This document shows positions 1-5,654 of a stretch of DNA of 5,654 nucleotides, piece by piece; positions within the stretch are counted from its first letter, which is position 1; the number at the start of each line of letters is the position of its first letter. The stretch covers positions 1-5,654 of the forward strand of contig JAIRYL010000130.1 in the NCBI GenBank assembly GCA_031267775.1. The letters are read 5' to 3'. Position numbers and translations under genes: made by a program. The DNA is from Tannerellaceae bacterium. Lineage in GTDB: Bacteria > Bacteroidota > Bacteroidia > Bacteroidales > Tannerellaceae. Under the pieces are notes generated by a model. It was given only the letters and a program-made list of their open reading frames with translations, was not told where the DNA came from and did no database searches.

Positions 1-1
1 A

Positions 2-2944
2 AGAACGCTGGTAATTTCGTATGTGGGGATGGTTGCCCAGGAAGTAAGCGTTCAATCGGTTGTAAACGTGCGCTTGCAATCTGATACGCAACGACTTGAC
101 GAGGTAGTCGTAACGGCGCGGGGTATCAAAAAAAGCGAGAAGATTTTGGGTTATGCCGCGTCTACCGTTAAGTCGGACGACATTAATTCGGCTCAGTCCG
201 GTTCTGTAATGGGCAGTCTGGCCGGTAAGGTTGCGGGTGTGAATATATCCGGAGCAGGCTCTACGGGCGTTTCTCAAAACGTATTGATTAGGGGCGTTTC
301 TTCCTTGACGGGAAGTAATCAGCCTCTTTATATTATTGATGGCGTGCCGATTACGAATGAACGGAGCGCGGGAGCTACGTCTACTACGAATATTTCGGCA
401 GACTTTGGTAACTCTGCGAATGATATTAATCCGGAGAATGTAGAATCTGTAACCATTTTGAAGGGAGCTTCGGCAACGGCGCTGTATGGTTCGCGCGCGG
501 CTAACGGGGTTATTATGATTACGACTAAAAAGGCTGATAAGGAAAAGCTTTCGATATCGTATAACGGCGCTTTTACGGCGTCGAACGTTCTTCGCGTCAT
601 GCAGACGCAAGACTTGTTCGGACAGGGATGGGGCGCGTGGGCGCGCGACGAAAACGGCTCGTGGGGGCCGCGTCTGGACGGTTCTGTAAGGGAATGGGGA
701 TCGGATCAATTGGCCAATCCCATGACCAAGCCATACTCCTATGTAAAAAATAACCTGAGGGATTTTTATCAGACAGGCCTTGAAATGAATAACGGCGTCA
801 CGATCCGTTATGGAACGGCCAGTTCCGGGGTGGTTGCTTCCTTCAGCAATCTTTCGTCGAACGGGATTCTTCCGAACGACGGCGATAAATATGCGAGGAA
901 CAATTTCTTCCTCCGTGGGTATGCCAACGTGGGCAAGTTCAGCCTCGACGCTTCGATGGAGTATAACCGGAAGGATATAAACCGTACGCAGGATATGGAT
1001 ATGGAATTGTTGCAGCATGCCGTAGACGTAGGGTATTCGCAGATGAGCGATTACAATGACGAGCGTTATGATACGGATAATTACTATACTTTTTATGCAA
1101 ACAATCCGTATTGGATGATTGATAATTTCAGGTATAAATATCAGGATGATAAAGTAAGCGGCAGGGTGGAATTAGGTTACGAAATTATTCCGGGCTTGAA
1201 AGCGACAGGCCGGCTGGGAGGCGATTTCACAACGGAAAGACCCAAAGATATGCGCGCTAAAGTAAGCTATGCCGAAGGTTCTTATAGCGATTTGGGAGGA
1301 AAAAATCCCGAGCTGGGTTATTATTCCGAATTTGTTCATAGCCGTTCCCAGATTGATGCGCTTGCGTTTTTAAACGCCGATTACCGGGTGGGCGATTTTT
1401 CAATCGGCGGTACGCTTGGCTGGAATTTAAACGTGAGGAACTGGAGTTATACGGGAGGTATTGTGGACGGCCTGGATATTCCGGGATGGTATAATTTGCT
1501 GAATACGACTTCGGCGGCCGTTTCGGATACATTCCGGGAGAGCAGGCGTTTGATTGGCGCATTGGGGACGGCGGAAGTAGGCTTCAGAGATTACCTGTTC
1601 CTGAACCTGTCGGCAAGAAACGACTGGTCTTCCACCCTGCCGCTCGATGCAAACAGTTTCTTTTATGGAGGCGCAAATCTTTCGTTTCTGGTAACGGAAC
1701 TTTTTCAGGATTTGAAAACGTCGCATATCGATTTTCTTAAATTACGGGCGGCTATCGGCCAAACGGGTAACGACGCCAATACGTATCGTACCACAAGCTG
1801 GTTTACGCCTTTAACGACAAGCACCTATTACTATACCCGTCTGCCGATAGGAGGCGTATCCGGTTTGAGCGAAAACAACCGTTTGCCCAATACAAACCTG
1901 AAACCGGAAATCTCTACGGAATATGAATTTGGGGTAACGGGTAATTTCTTCCAGAACAGAGTGGGCGTCGACGCCGCTTATTATAATAAACAAACCAAAA
2001 ATCAAATTATCAGCGCCAACGTTCCTCCTGAAACAGGCTATACGACCGAAACTAAAAATATCGGGAAAATAGAAAACAGAGGGATCGAATTACTGGTAGA
2101 CGTTACGCCGGTGCGCACGAAAGACTGGGAATGGAACGTGGGCTGGACTTTCTCTAAAAACTGGAGCGAAGTGAAGGAATTATGGGAAGGAGCAGATACG
2201 TATCCCTTAGGTCTTTGGACAAGCTACCGCGGCGTGGAATTTATGGCTATCGTGGGCGAGCCTGTGGGCGTTTACCGGGTTCCGGCCGCCGCCAAAGTGG
2301 AAGAAGGCCTGTATAAAGGCTATACAATCGTAAACAACAACGGGTTTATTACGGCGAGCAATACGGAAAAAGACGTGTTGGGAAATATGAATCCCGATTT
2401 TACCATGGGATTCAATACAACCTTGAAATACAAGGATCTTACATTGAGAATTGTTGGCGACTGGCGTAAGGGCGGGTTGATGTATTCTTCTACATCTTAT
2501 ATATCCCACTTTAACGGAAACTCTACCCAAACCGTGTTTAACGAACGTAACTCGTATATTATTCCTCACTCGGTGAAGATTGTAGACGGAACGTATGTTG
2601 AAAACAATATACCGGTGCTTGTAACGTCTATGCCTTATGCGCAGGGCAACTATTCGTATAACCCGGAAGTGTACGCCCAGATGGTGATACCCCGAGATTA
2701 TTTTAAACTGAGGGAAGTAATATTGAGCTATAAAGTGCCTTCGTCTTTCTTGAGTAAAACGCCCATCTCGGCCGCTTCGGTAAGCCTTATCGGGCGTAAC
2801 CTGTTATTGTTTACTCCCAAAATCAATAACTATATCGACCCCGAAGTAACCAATTTAGGAAACGATCTGAGCTCGATGCTTGGAGAAACTACCGGTACCA
2901 GTTCTACCCGTAATATTGGAGTTGGTTTGAATGTTACATTTTAA
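2..2944 (+). CDS. SusC/RagA-family TonB-dependent outer-membrane receptor, 5'-truncated by the window edge
   Basis: This is the channel of a SusCD-type uptake complex: a TonB-dependent transporter that imports bound oligomers across the outer membrane using energy from TonB-ExbBD. The frame is open from the first bases (980 residues visible), so the GTG at 23 is internal and not the true start. Residues 1-17 (beginning RTLVISYVG) match the end of the carboxypeptidase-D-regulatory-like domain that precedes the plug in SusC proteins. The signal peptide and most of that domain, roughly 80-110 residues, lie upstream. Residues 32-41 (LDEVVVTARG) resemble the TonB-box/plug entry. The plug runs to about 175 and includes PLYIIDGVPI (108-117) and LKGASATALYGSRAANGV (153-170), both SusC hallmarks. 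WGPRLDG (221-227) is also typical of the family. The rest is a long aromatic-rich beta-barrel ending in GVGLNVTF, with the terminal Phe expected of outer-membrane barrels. No internal frameshift is visible. Family is near certain; substrate is unknown. Confidence 0.96.
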   Translation, partial: RTLVISYVGMVAQEVSVQSVVNVRLQSDTQRLDEVVVTARGIKKSEKILGYAASTVKSDDINSAQSGSVMGSLAGKVAGVNISGAGSTGVSQNVLIRGVSSLTGSNQPLYIIDGVPITNERSAGATSTTNISADFGNSANDINPENVESVTILKGASATALYGSRAANGVIMITTKKADKEKLSISYNGAFTASNVLRVMQTQDLFGQGWGAWARDENGSWGPRLDGSVREWGSDQLANPMTKPYSYVKNNLRDFYQTGLEMNNGVTIRYGTASSGVVASFSNLSSNGILPNDGDKYARNNFFLRGYANVGKFSLDASMEYNRKDINRTQDMDMELLQHAVDVGYSQMSDYNDERYDTDNYYTFYANNPYWMIDNFRYKYQDDKVSGRVELGYEIIPGLKATGRLGGDFTTERPKDMRAKVSYAEGSYSDLGGKNPELGYYSEFVHSRSQIDALAFLNADYRVGDFSIGGTLGWNLNVRNWSYTGGIVDGLDIPGWYNLLNTTSAAVSDTFRESRRLIGALGTAEVGFRDYLFLNLSARNDWSSTLPLDANSFFYGGANLSFLVTELFQDLKTSHIDFLKLRAAIGQTGNDANTYRTTSWFTPLTTSTYYYTRLPIGGVSGLSENNRLPNTNLKPEISTEYEFGVTGNFFQNRVGVDAAYYNKQTKNQIISANVPPETGYTTETKNIGKIENRGIELLVDVTPVRTKDWEWNVGWTFSKNWSEVKELWEGADTYPLGLWTSYRGVEFMAIVGEPVGVYRVPAAAKVEEGLYKGYTIVNNNGFITASNTEKDVLGNMNPDFTMGFNTTLKYKDLTLRIVGDWRKGGLMYSSTSYISHFNGNSTQTVFNERNSYIIPHSVKIVDGTYVENNIPVLVTSMPYAQGNYSYNPEVYAQMVIPRDYFKLREVILSYKVPSSFLSKTPISAASVSLIGRNLLLFTPKINNYIDPEVTNLGNDLSSMLGETTGTSSTRNIGVGLNVTF

Positions 2945-2965
2945 TGATTCAAAAAAGATAAATTT

Positions 2966-4519
2966 ATGAAACTGAAAAAGATACTAATAACGACGGTGAT
3001 AACGGGTATTTTAAGTACGTCATTCTTTTCGTGCGACGATTACCTGGATGTAAACGACAATCCGAATTATCCTACCGAAGCTACCTTGCAAACGCTGCTT
3101 CCTTCCATAGGGGCTACAACGATTGCCCAGATCGGTTTGAACGGGGCGCTGATCGGTTCTATGTGGATGCAATATACTACGCAGGGAAACAGTACCAACC
3201 AGTATAATTCGCTGGTAAATTACAGTCTGACGGTAAGTTCTTATAATACATTCTGGACAAATGCGTACGCCAATACGCTTCCCGATATTAAAATTCTCCA
3301 GCAAAAGGCCGAAGAAGAAGGCGCCTGGAATTACTGGCTTGTATCCAAAATACTGGAAGCGTACAATTATCATTTCCTCACCGATTTGTACGGCGATATT
3401 CCTTTTACGGAAGCTTTGCAGGCCAAAGAACATCCTTATCCCAAGTACGACGACAGCAAAACGGTTGTATATCCCGGTATTCTGGCGATGCTGGACGAAG
3501 CCATCGCAAAAGAAGCCGCCGCCAAGTCTGCCCCGAACCCCATGACCAAGGAGGATTATTATTTCAACGGGAATATAGACCGGTGGATATCTTTTGCAAA
3601 GAGCTTGAAACTGAAAGTGTTGCTGCGCGACTTTGAAGCAAACAAAGGCCAGATATCGGCGCTTGTCGACGCCGGCGGTTTGCTGGAAACAGACTGCGCC
3701 ATGACCGCCTTTGAAGACGCCATCAATAAAGGAAACCCGTTTTACGAGTATAACATCCGCCAGCTCAATACGCAGGAAAATGTTCGCGCCTGCCATACGT
3801 TTACGGAGTTTCTGATTGCGGCAAACGATCCGAGGATAGAGCAATATTACGAAGTAACCAATTATGCCAAATCAGAGATAGCCGCCGGAAACGACGTTAC
3901 CGTCCGGGATATATACGGCGGTTTGCCTTGCGGAACAAAGCCGTCTACTACGGAAGGAGATGAAGACGCCGTTCCGCTGGTAAAATCGTCGCGTTATCTG
4001 CAAGCCTATAATGATCCCGCCTATCTGATGAATAATGCCGAAGTTGCGTTTATGAAAGCCGAAGCCTGTGCCAGGCTGGGCGATAAGGCCAAAGCCAAGG
4101 CCGCTTACGACGACGGGGTAACCAAGGCGTTTGGCCGTTGGGGATACGACGCATCTGCGTTTATTGCCGGCGACGGAGCGTATGCCTTTAAAGATGCGTC
4201 GCTTACCGACATGCTTGGCTGCATCCTCATTCAAAAATGGGTGGCCGCCGCCAAAGCCAATACGTGGGACGCTTTCTTTGACCGCAACCGTACGGGATTT
4301 CCCCAGATCAGCCGAGCCGATAAAGTGCGCGTAAGCAATATAACGACGGGGTTAACGCCGGGCTACGAATTGGGCGCGCTGGTGAATCCCGGAAATACCG
4401 AACTGCAGGCCGGGCAAATTCCCCTTCATTTACTGGTACCGCAAAACTCCTCGTCTTATAATCCGAATGCACCTGAACCAAGGCCGCTTACCGAACCGTT
4501 GTGGTGGCAGGTGAAATAA
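2966..4519 (+). CDS. SusD/RagB-family outer-membrane lipoprotein (SusD-like_2 type)
   Basis: This is the surface lipoprotein that caps the SusC channel and captures its ligand. The 517-residue length fits the family. Residues 1-22 form a lipoprotein signal peptide (MKLKK, hydrophobic core, then SFFS) with the lipidated Cys at 23. CDDYLD follows, and acidic residues just after the Cys are a feature of Bacteroidota surface-export signals. Family-like segments appear in order: a Pro/Asn-rich start and LLPS near 44-47, LTDLYGDIPFTEA (138-150), a YPKYDD...LDEAI stretch (158-180), DRWISFAKSLKLKVLLR (205-221), a TPR-like AEVAFMKAEACARLGD block (358-373), and RTGFP (442-446) near the C-terminus. This pattern matches SusD-like_2 (Pfam PF12771 from memory) better than canonical SusD. 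The ATG follows an A-rich leader with no Shine-Dalgarno, 21 bases after the receptor stop, so co-transcription and probably coupled translation are likely. The ligand, sugar or peptide, cannot be read from the sequence. Confidence 0.95.
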   Translation: MKLKKILITTVITGILSTSFFSCDDYLDVNDNPNYPTEATLQTLLPSIGATTIAQIGLNGALIGSMWMQYTTQGNSTNQYNSLVNYSLTVSSYNTFWTNAYANTLPDIKILQQKAEEEGAWNYWLVSKILEAYNYHFLTDLYGDIPFTEALQAKEHPYPKYDDSKTVVYPGILAMLDEAIAKEAAAKSAPNPMTKEDYYFNGNIDRWISFAKSLKLKVLLRDFEANKGQISALVDAGGLLETDCAMTAFEDAINKGNPFYEYNIRQLNTQENVRACHTFTEFLIAANDPRIEQYYEVTNYAKSEIAAGNDVTVRDIYGGLPCGTKPSTTEGDEDAVPLVKSSRYLQAYNDPAYLMNNAEVAFMKAEACARLGDKAKAKAAYDDGVTKAFGRWGYDASAFIAGDGAYAFKDASLTDMLGCILIQKWVAAAKANTWDAFFDRNRTGFPQISRADKVRVSNITTGLTPGYELGALVNPGNTELQAGQIPLHLLVPQNSSSYNPNAPEPRPLTEPLWWQVK

Positions 4520-4554
4520 GCAATTAAAAATATTAACGATCAATTGATAGATTT

Positions 4555-5064
4555 ATGAAACAGTTAACATATATATTCCTGTTGTTCTTATCGTTGCTGA
4601 CGATCGCTTCCTGCGAAACGTATGGGGATTACGATATTGAATACACGCCCATACATCCGCTTGGCGGGCAATACAGAATTCATGTATACGATGCGTCGGG
4701 CGAAGAAATTTATACAAACTATTGCTATATAAGTAATACGGAAAACTATTCAACCAATAAATGCTGGATACGTATTGGAGCGTATAATGCCGGCGCCGCG
4801 CAAAACTGGGCGATCAACGGCAAGATAAACTGCGATGTAAGTTCGCTCACCTTTTCGGGGGATGAAGTGGAAAATCTGGCGGGTAATATGGATTATTCTG
4901 CCGAAACCTTTTCGGTAACAGACGGTAAGGTTGTTTTAGGCGGGTCTACCACTCCTTCCAACACAAAAAGCGACGCTATTTCTTTCTCTTTTACCAATTC
5001 GCGCTTTCCGGGACAAACCTTCAGGGCGGAAGGCTATCGCTACACGGGCTGGAGCGGAGACTGA
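4555..5064 (+). CDS. Small lipoprotein, probable Lipid_bd ('lipid-binding putative hydrolase') family member
   Basis: This is a 169-residue lipoprotein encoded last in the SusCD operon, 35 bases after the SusD-like gene. A short Lys-containing N-terminus and a Leu/Phe-rich core lead to a lipobox ending TIAS with Cys20. The mature protein begins CETYGDYD, again acidic near the lipidated Cys, consistent with an outer-membrane and possibly surface location. After a Pro-containing linker come LGGQY (36-40), beta-rich sequence, INCDVSSLTFSGD (91-103), a DGK turn (123-125), and a C-terminus of AEGYRYTGWSGD (158-169). The GGQ(W/Y) start, the LTFSGD segment and the G-x-R-x-TG ending match my recollection of the Lipid_bd family (Pfam PF12888), which is often found beside SusD-like_2 genes. 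Cys57, Cys70 and Cys93 could form a disulfide. I see no recognisable catalytic motif, so the 'hydrolase' label should not be taken as an activity. Its position suggests an accessory or ligand-binding role like SusE/SusF, which is inference. Confidence 0.85.
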   Translation: MKQLTYIFLLFLSLLTIASCETYGDYDIEYTPIHPLGGQYRIHVYDASGEEIYTNYCYISNTENYSTNKCWIRIGAYNAGAAQNWAINGKINCDVSSLTFSGDEVENLAGNMDYSAETFSVTDGKVVLGGSTTPSNTKSDAISFSFTNSRFPGQTFRAEGYRYTGWSGD

Positions 5065-5089
5065 TTATTGAAAGGATAAAAACATTCCC

Positions 5090-5133
5090 AAAGAAGCTGC
5101 TTCCTTAACAGAGGAGGCGGCTTCTTTTTTTTT
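5090..5133 (+). terminator. Rho-independent terminator of the SusCD-lipoprotein operon
   Basis: A 12-pair stem joins 5093-5104 (GAAGCTGCTTCC) to 5113-5124 (GGAGGCGGCTTC). All 12 positions pair in RNA if two G-U wobbles are counted, and the AAA/TTT flanks at 5090-5092 and 5125-5127 extend it. The loop is eight bases (5105-5112). A run of nine T follows at 5125-5133. It starts 25 bases after the lipoprotein stop codon, marking that gene as the last of the operon. On the opposite strand only three T follow the stem, so it should act mainly on + strand transcripts. Confidence 0.92.
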
Positions 5134-5175
5134 ACCCCCCAGTCGCTACCCCCAGTCGCTTCGCTTCGCCGGGGG
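5134..5175. repeat. C-rich tandem direct repeat with a C5/G5 inverted repeat
   Basis: The unit ACCCCC(C)AGTCGCT occurs twice in tandem, at 5134-5147 with six C and at 5148-5160 with five C. The second copy runs into a 5-base near-tandem (TCGCT, TCGCT, TCGCC at 5156-5170) and then GGGGG at 5171-5175. Either C-run can pair with that G-run. There is little inner pairing, and the following TTATTAAAATTT is not a clean T tract, so it is not a standard second terminator. The arrangement resembles a small interspersed palindromic repeat, but one window cannot show dispersal. Confidence 0.6.
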
Positions 5176-5360
5176 TTATTAAAATTTGTCCCGCCGGGAG
5201 GTTGTCAACCTGAACATCATGCTGTGAATCCTTTCCCGGTGGCATATTGCGGTCGAAGCACGCAAGTCTTGATATCGTCAAGGCGCCGTTATCTACATCA
5301 TTCACGGTCAGGTATGTTCCTGTTCACCGTATCACGCGGGGCGCTTATTAAACGGTAATA
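5176..5360. other. Intergenic stretch with several short inverted repeats, no recognised gene
   Basis: No known protein or RNA family is recognisable here. The stretch holds several inverted repeats: TCCCG-C-CGGGA (5189-5199); AGGTT-GTC-AACCT (5199-5211); CCGGGA (5194-5199) against TCCCGG (5234-5239); a seven-pair stem with one G-T at 5266-5284 built on CTTGA...TCAAG; and an imperfect hairpin at 5304-5330. Part of it is open on the - strand (5132-5323, 63 codons before the stop) with no family match. It could be a structured small RNA, a repeat-element remnant, or ordinary spacer. Confidence 0.4.
5304..5330. other. Imperfect hairpin with a three-base bulge
   Basis: ACGGT and CAGG on the left arm (5304-5312) pair with CCTG and ACCGT on the right arm (5319-5322 and 5326-5330). 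The TTC at 5323-5325 bulges out, and the loop is TATGTT (5313-5318). This gives nine Watson-Crick pairs and is the strongest fold in the spacer after the terminator. No T tract follows on either strand, so a terminator role is unlikely. Confidence 0.4.
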
Positions 5361-5390
5361 TTCGCAATTTCAAATTTATCATTACCTTTG
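5361..5390 (+). promoter_or_regulatory. Candidate Bacteroidota-type promoter (-33/-7) upstream of a small ORF
   Basis: TACCTTTG at 5383-5390 matches the Bacteroidota -7 consensus TAnnTTTG. TTCG at 5361-5364 is one base off the TTTG -33 element, with an 18-base spacer inside the usual range. Transcription would start around 5394-5398, giving a leader of about 25 bases before the ATG at 5420. The six fixed bases of the -7 box could match by chance in a region this size, and the -33 match is imperfect, so support is moderate. Confidence 0.45.
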
Positions 5391-5419
5391 CGCGTATTAA
5401 TTAATGACATATACAGTTT

Positions 5420-5566
5420 ATGGAAACGAAATCAGACAGGCAGACAAGTAACAAGGTAAGTTTCATCACCTTGTATCTGATCGGACGAGGCTTTTATGTT
5501 ACCAAATTTCGCTCGCAGGCAGAAGAGTGGGCTGAAAAAATAGCTGTAAGTTTGAGATGGCGCTAA
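5420..5566 (+). CDS. Hypothetical 48-residue small protein
   Basis: This small ORF runs from an ATG at 5420 to a TAA at 5564-5566. The product is basic and begins METKSDRQTSNK, followed by a short hydrophobic patch (VSFITLYLIG, residues 13-22) and a C-terminal segment ending SLRWR. I do not recognise a family. The hydrophobic patch is too short to be a confident membrane helix, and there is no signal peptide. Support comes from the candidate promoter just upstream (5361-5390) and an ATG in an A/T-rich leader typical of this phylum. A chance ORF or the decayed 5' end of a longer gene is equally possible. No longer frame continues after the stop. Confidence 0.3.
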   Translation: METKSDRQTSNKVSFITLYLIGRGFYVTKFRSQAEEWAEKIAVSLRWR

Positions 5567-5583
5567 CATTAACCCTTTCAAAA

Positions 5584-5605
5584 TTGTATTCAAGTTATAA
5601 TACAA
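5584..5605. repeat. Perfect 7-base inverted repeat in an AT-rich tail
   Basis: TTGTATT (5584-5590) and AATACAA (5599-5605) are exact inverted copies around an eight-base spacer. It lies 17 bases after the small ORF stop. On the - strand TTTTG follows the stem, which would make only a weak terminator; on the + strand the stem is followed by CAGAAAAA. An operator or protein-binding dyad is possible. The rest of the tail to 5654 is AT-rich and shows no other feature I can support. Confidence 0.4.
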
Positions 5606-5654
5606 CAGAAAAATTACCGGCAATACATAAATATATTACAAATAGGCCCGGAGC

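Noticed and set aside
23..25. GTG at 23 as the start of the receptor
   Set aside because: The frame is open back to base 2 and encodes the conserved end of the N-terminal carboxypeptidase-regulatory-like domain. The true start, with a signal peptide, must be upstream of the window.
1257..1726. Two overlapping - strand open frames (101 and 99 codons) inside the receptor gene
   Set aside because: Both are low-complexity Arg/Ser/Pro/Gln-rich products in different frames opposite a clear beta-barrel coding region. They have no promoter and no family features.
3261..3545. A 94-codon + strand frame within the SusD-like gene
   Set aside because: It is out of frame with the SusD-like gene, its Lys/Pro-rich product has no recognisable domain, and the real frame explains the conservation pattern.
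3020..3844. A 274-codon open frame on the - strand opposite the SusD-like gene
   Set aside because: It lies entirely inside a well-supported SusD-family gene. Its composition is that of a complementary-strand shadow (runs of Arg/Gly/Ile/Val), with no domain, and its length follows from the codon choice of the sense gene.
5149..5175. Second intrinsic terminator
   Set aside because: Only a five-pair C/G stem closes a 17-base loop with little inner pairing, and no T run follows.
5134..5345. CRISPR array
   Set aside because: The only direct repeat is 13-14 bases in two adjoining copies without spacers. There are no cas genes and no regular repeat-spacer periodicity.
5432..5623. A 63-codon - strand frame opposite the small ORF
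   Set aside because: It overlaps the candidate promoter-driven ORF, has no promoter of its own that I can see, and its hydrophobic Phe/Leu/Tyr content is what AT-rich DNA gives by chance.

Overview
This window looks like a piece of a Bacteroidota chromosome, most likely order Bacteroidales. The evidence is a SusC-type TonB-dependent receptor followed directly by a SusD-like surface lipoprotein, A-rich translation starts without Shine-Dalgarno sequences, and a TAnnTTTG-type promoter box. GC content is moderate. I cannot name a species.

Positions 1-5133 form the end of one operon on the + strand. It holds a 5'-truncated SusC-family outer-membrane receptor (2-2944), a SusD/RagB-family lipoprotein of the SusD-like_2 type (2966-4519), and a small lipoprotein resembling the Bacteroidota 'lipid-binding putative hydrolase' family (4555-5064). 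The gaps are 21 and 35 bases. A strong intrinsic terminator (5090-5133) ends the unit. In the standard model SusC is the TonB-powered channel, SusD the hinged lid that captures ligand at the cell surface, and the third lipoprotein an accessory in the position held by SusE/SusF-type proteins elsewhere. No glycoside hydrolase, peptidase, sigma/anti-sigma pair or other regulator is in view, so the substrate cannot be deduced.

Positions 5134-5654 contain no recognisable gene family. Directly after the terminator come two copies of a C-rich 13-14 base repeat and a CCCCC/GGGGG inverted repeat (5134-5175). Next is a stretch rich in short inverted repeats (5176-5345), which also carries an unexplained 63-codon open frame on the - strand. 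Then comes a candidate promoter (5361-5390), a 10-base perfect palindrome near the predicted transcription start, and a 48-codon small ORF of unknown function (5420-5566). An AT-rich tail contains one more inverted repeat (5584-5605).

The operon is an ordinary nutrient-uptake module. The less explained part is the 500-base tail, which could be an interspersed repeat, a small structured RNA, or the decayed edge of a neighbouring element. I see no convincing evidence for a new biological system.
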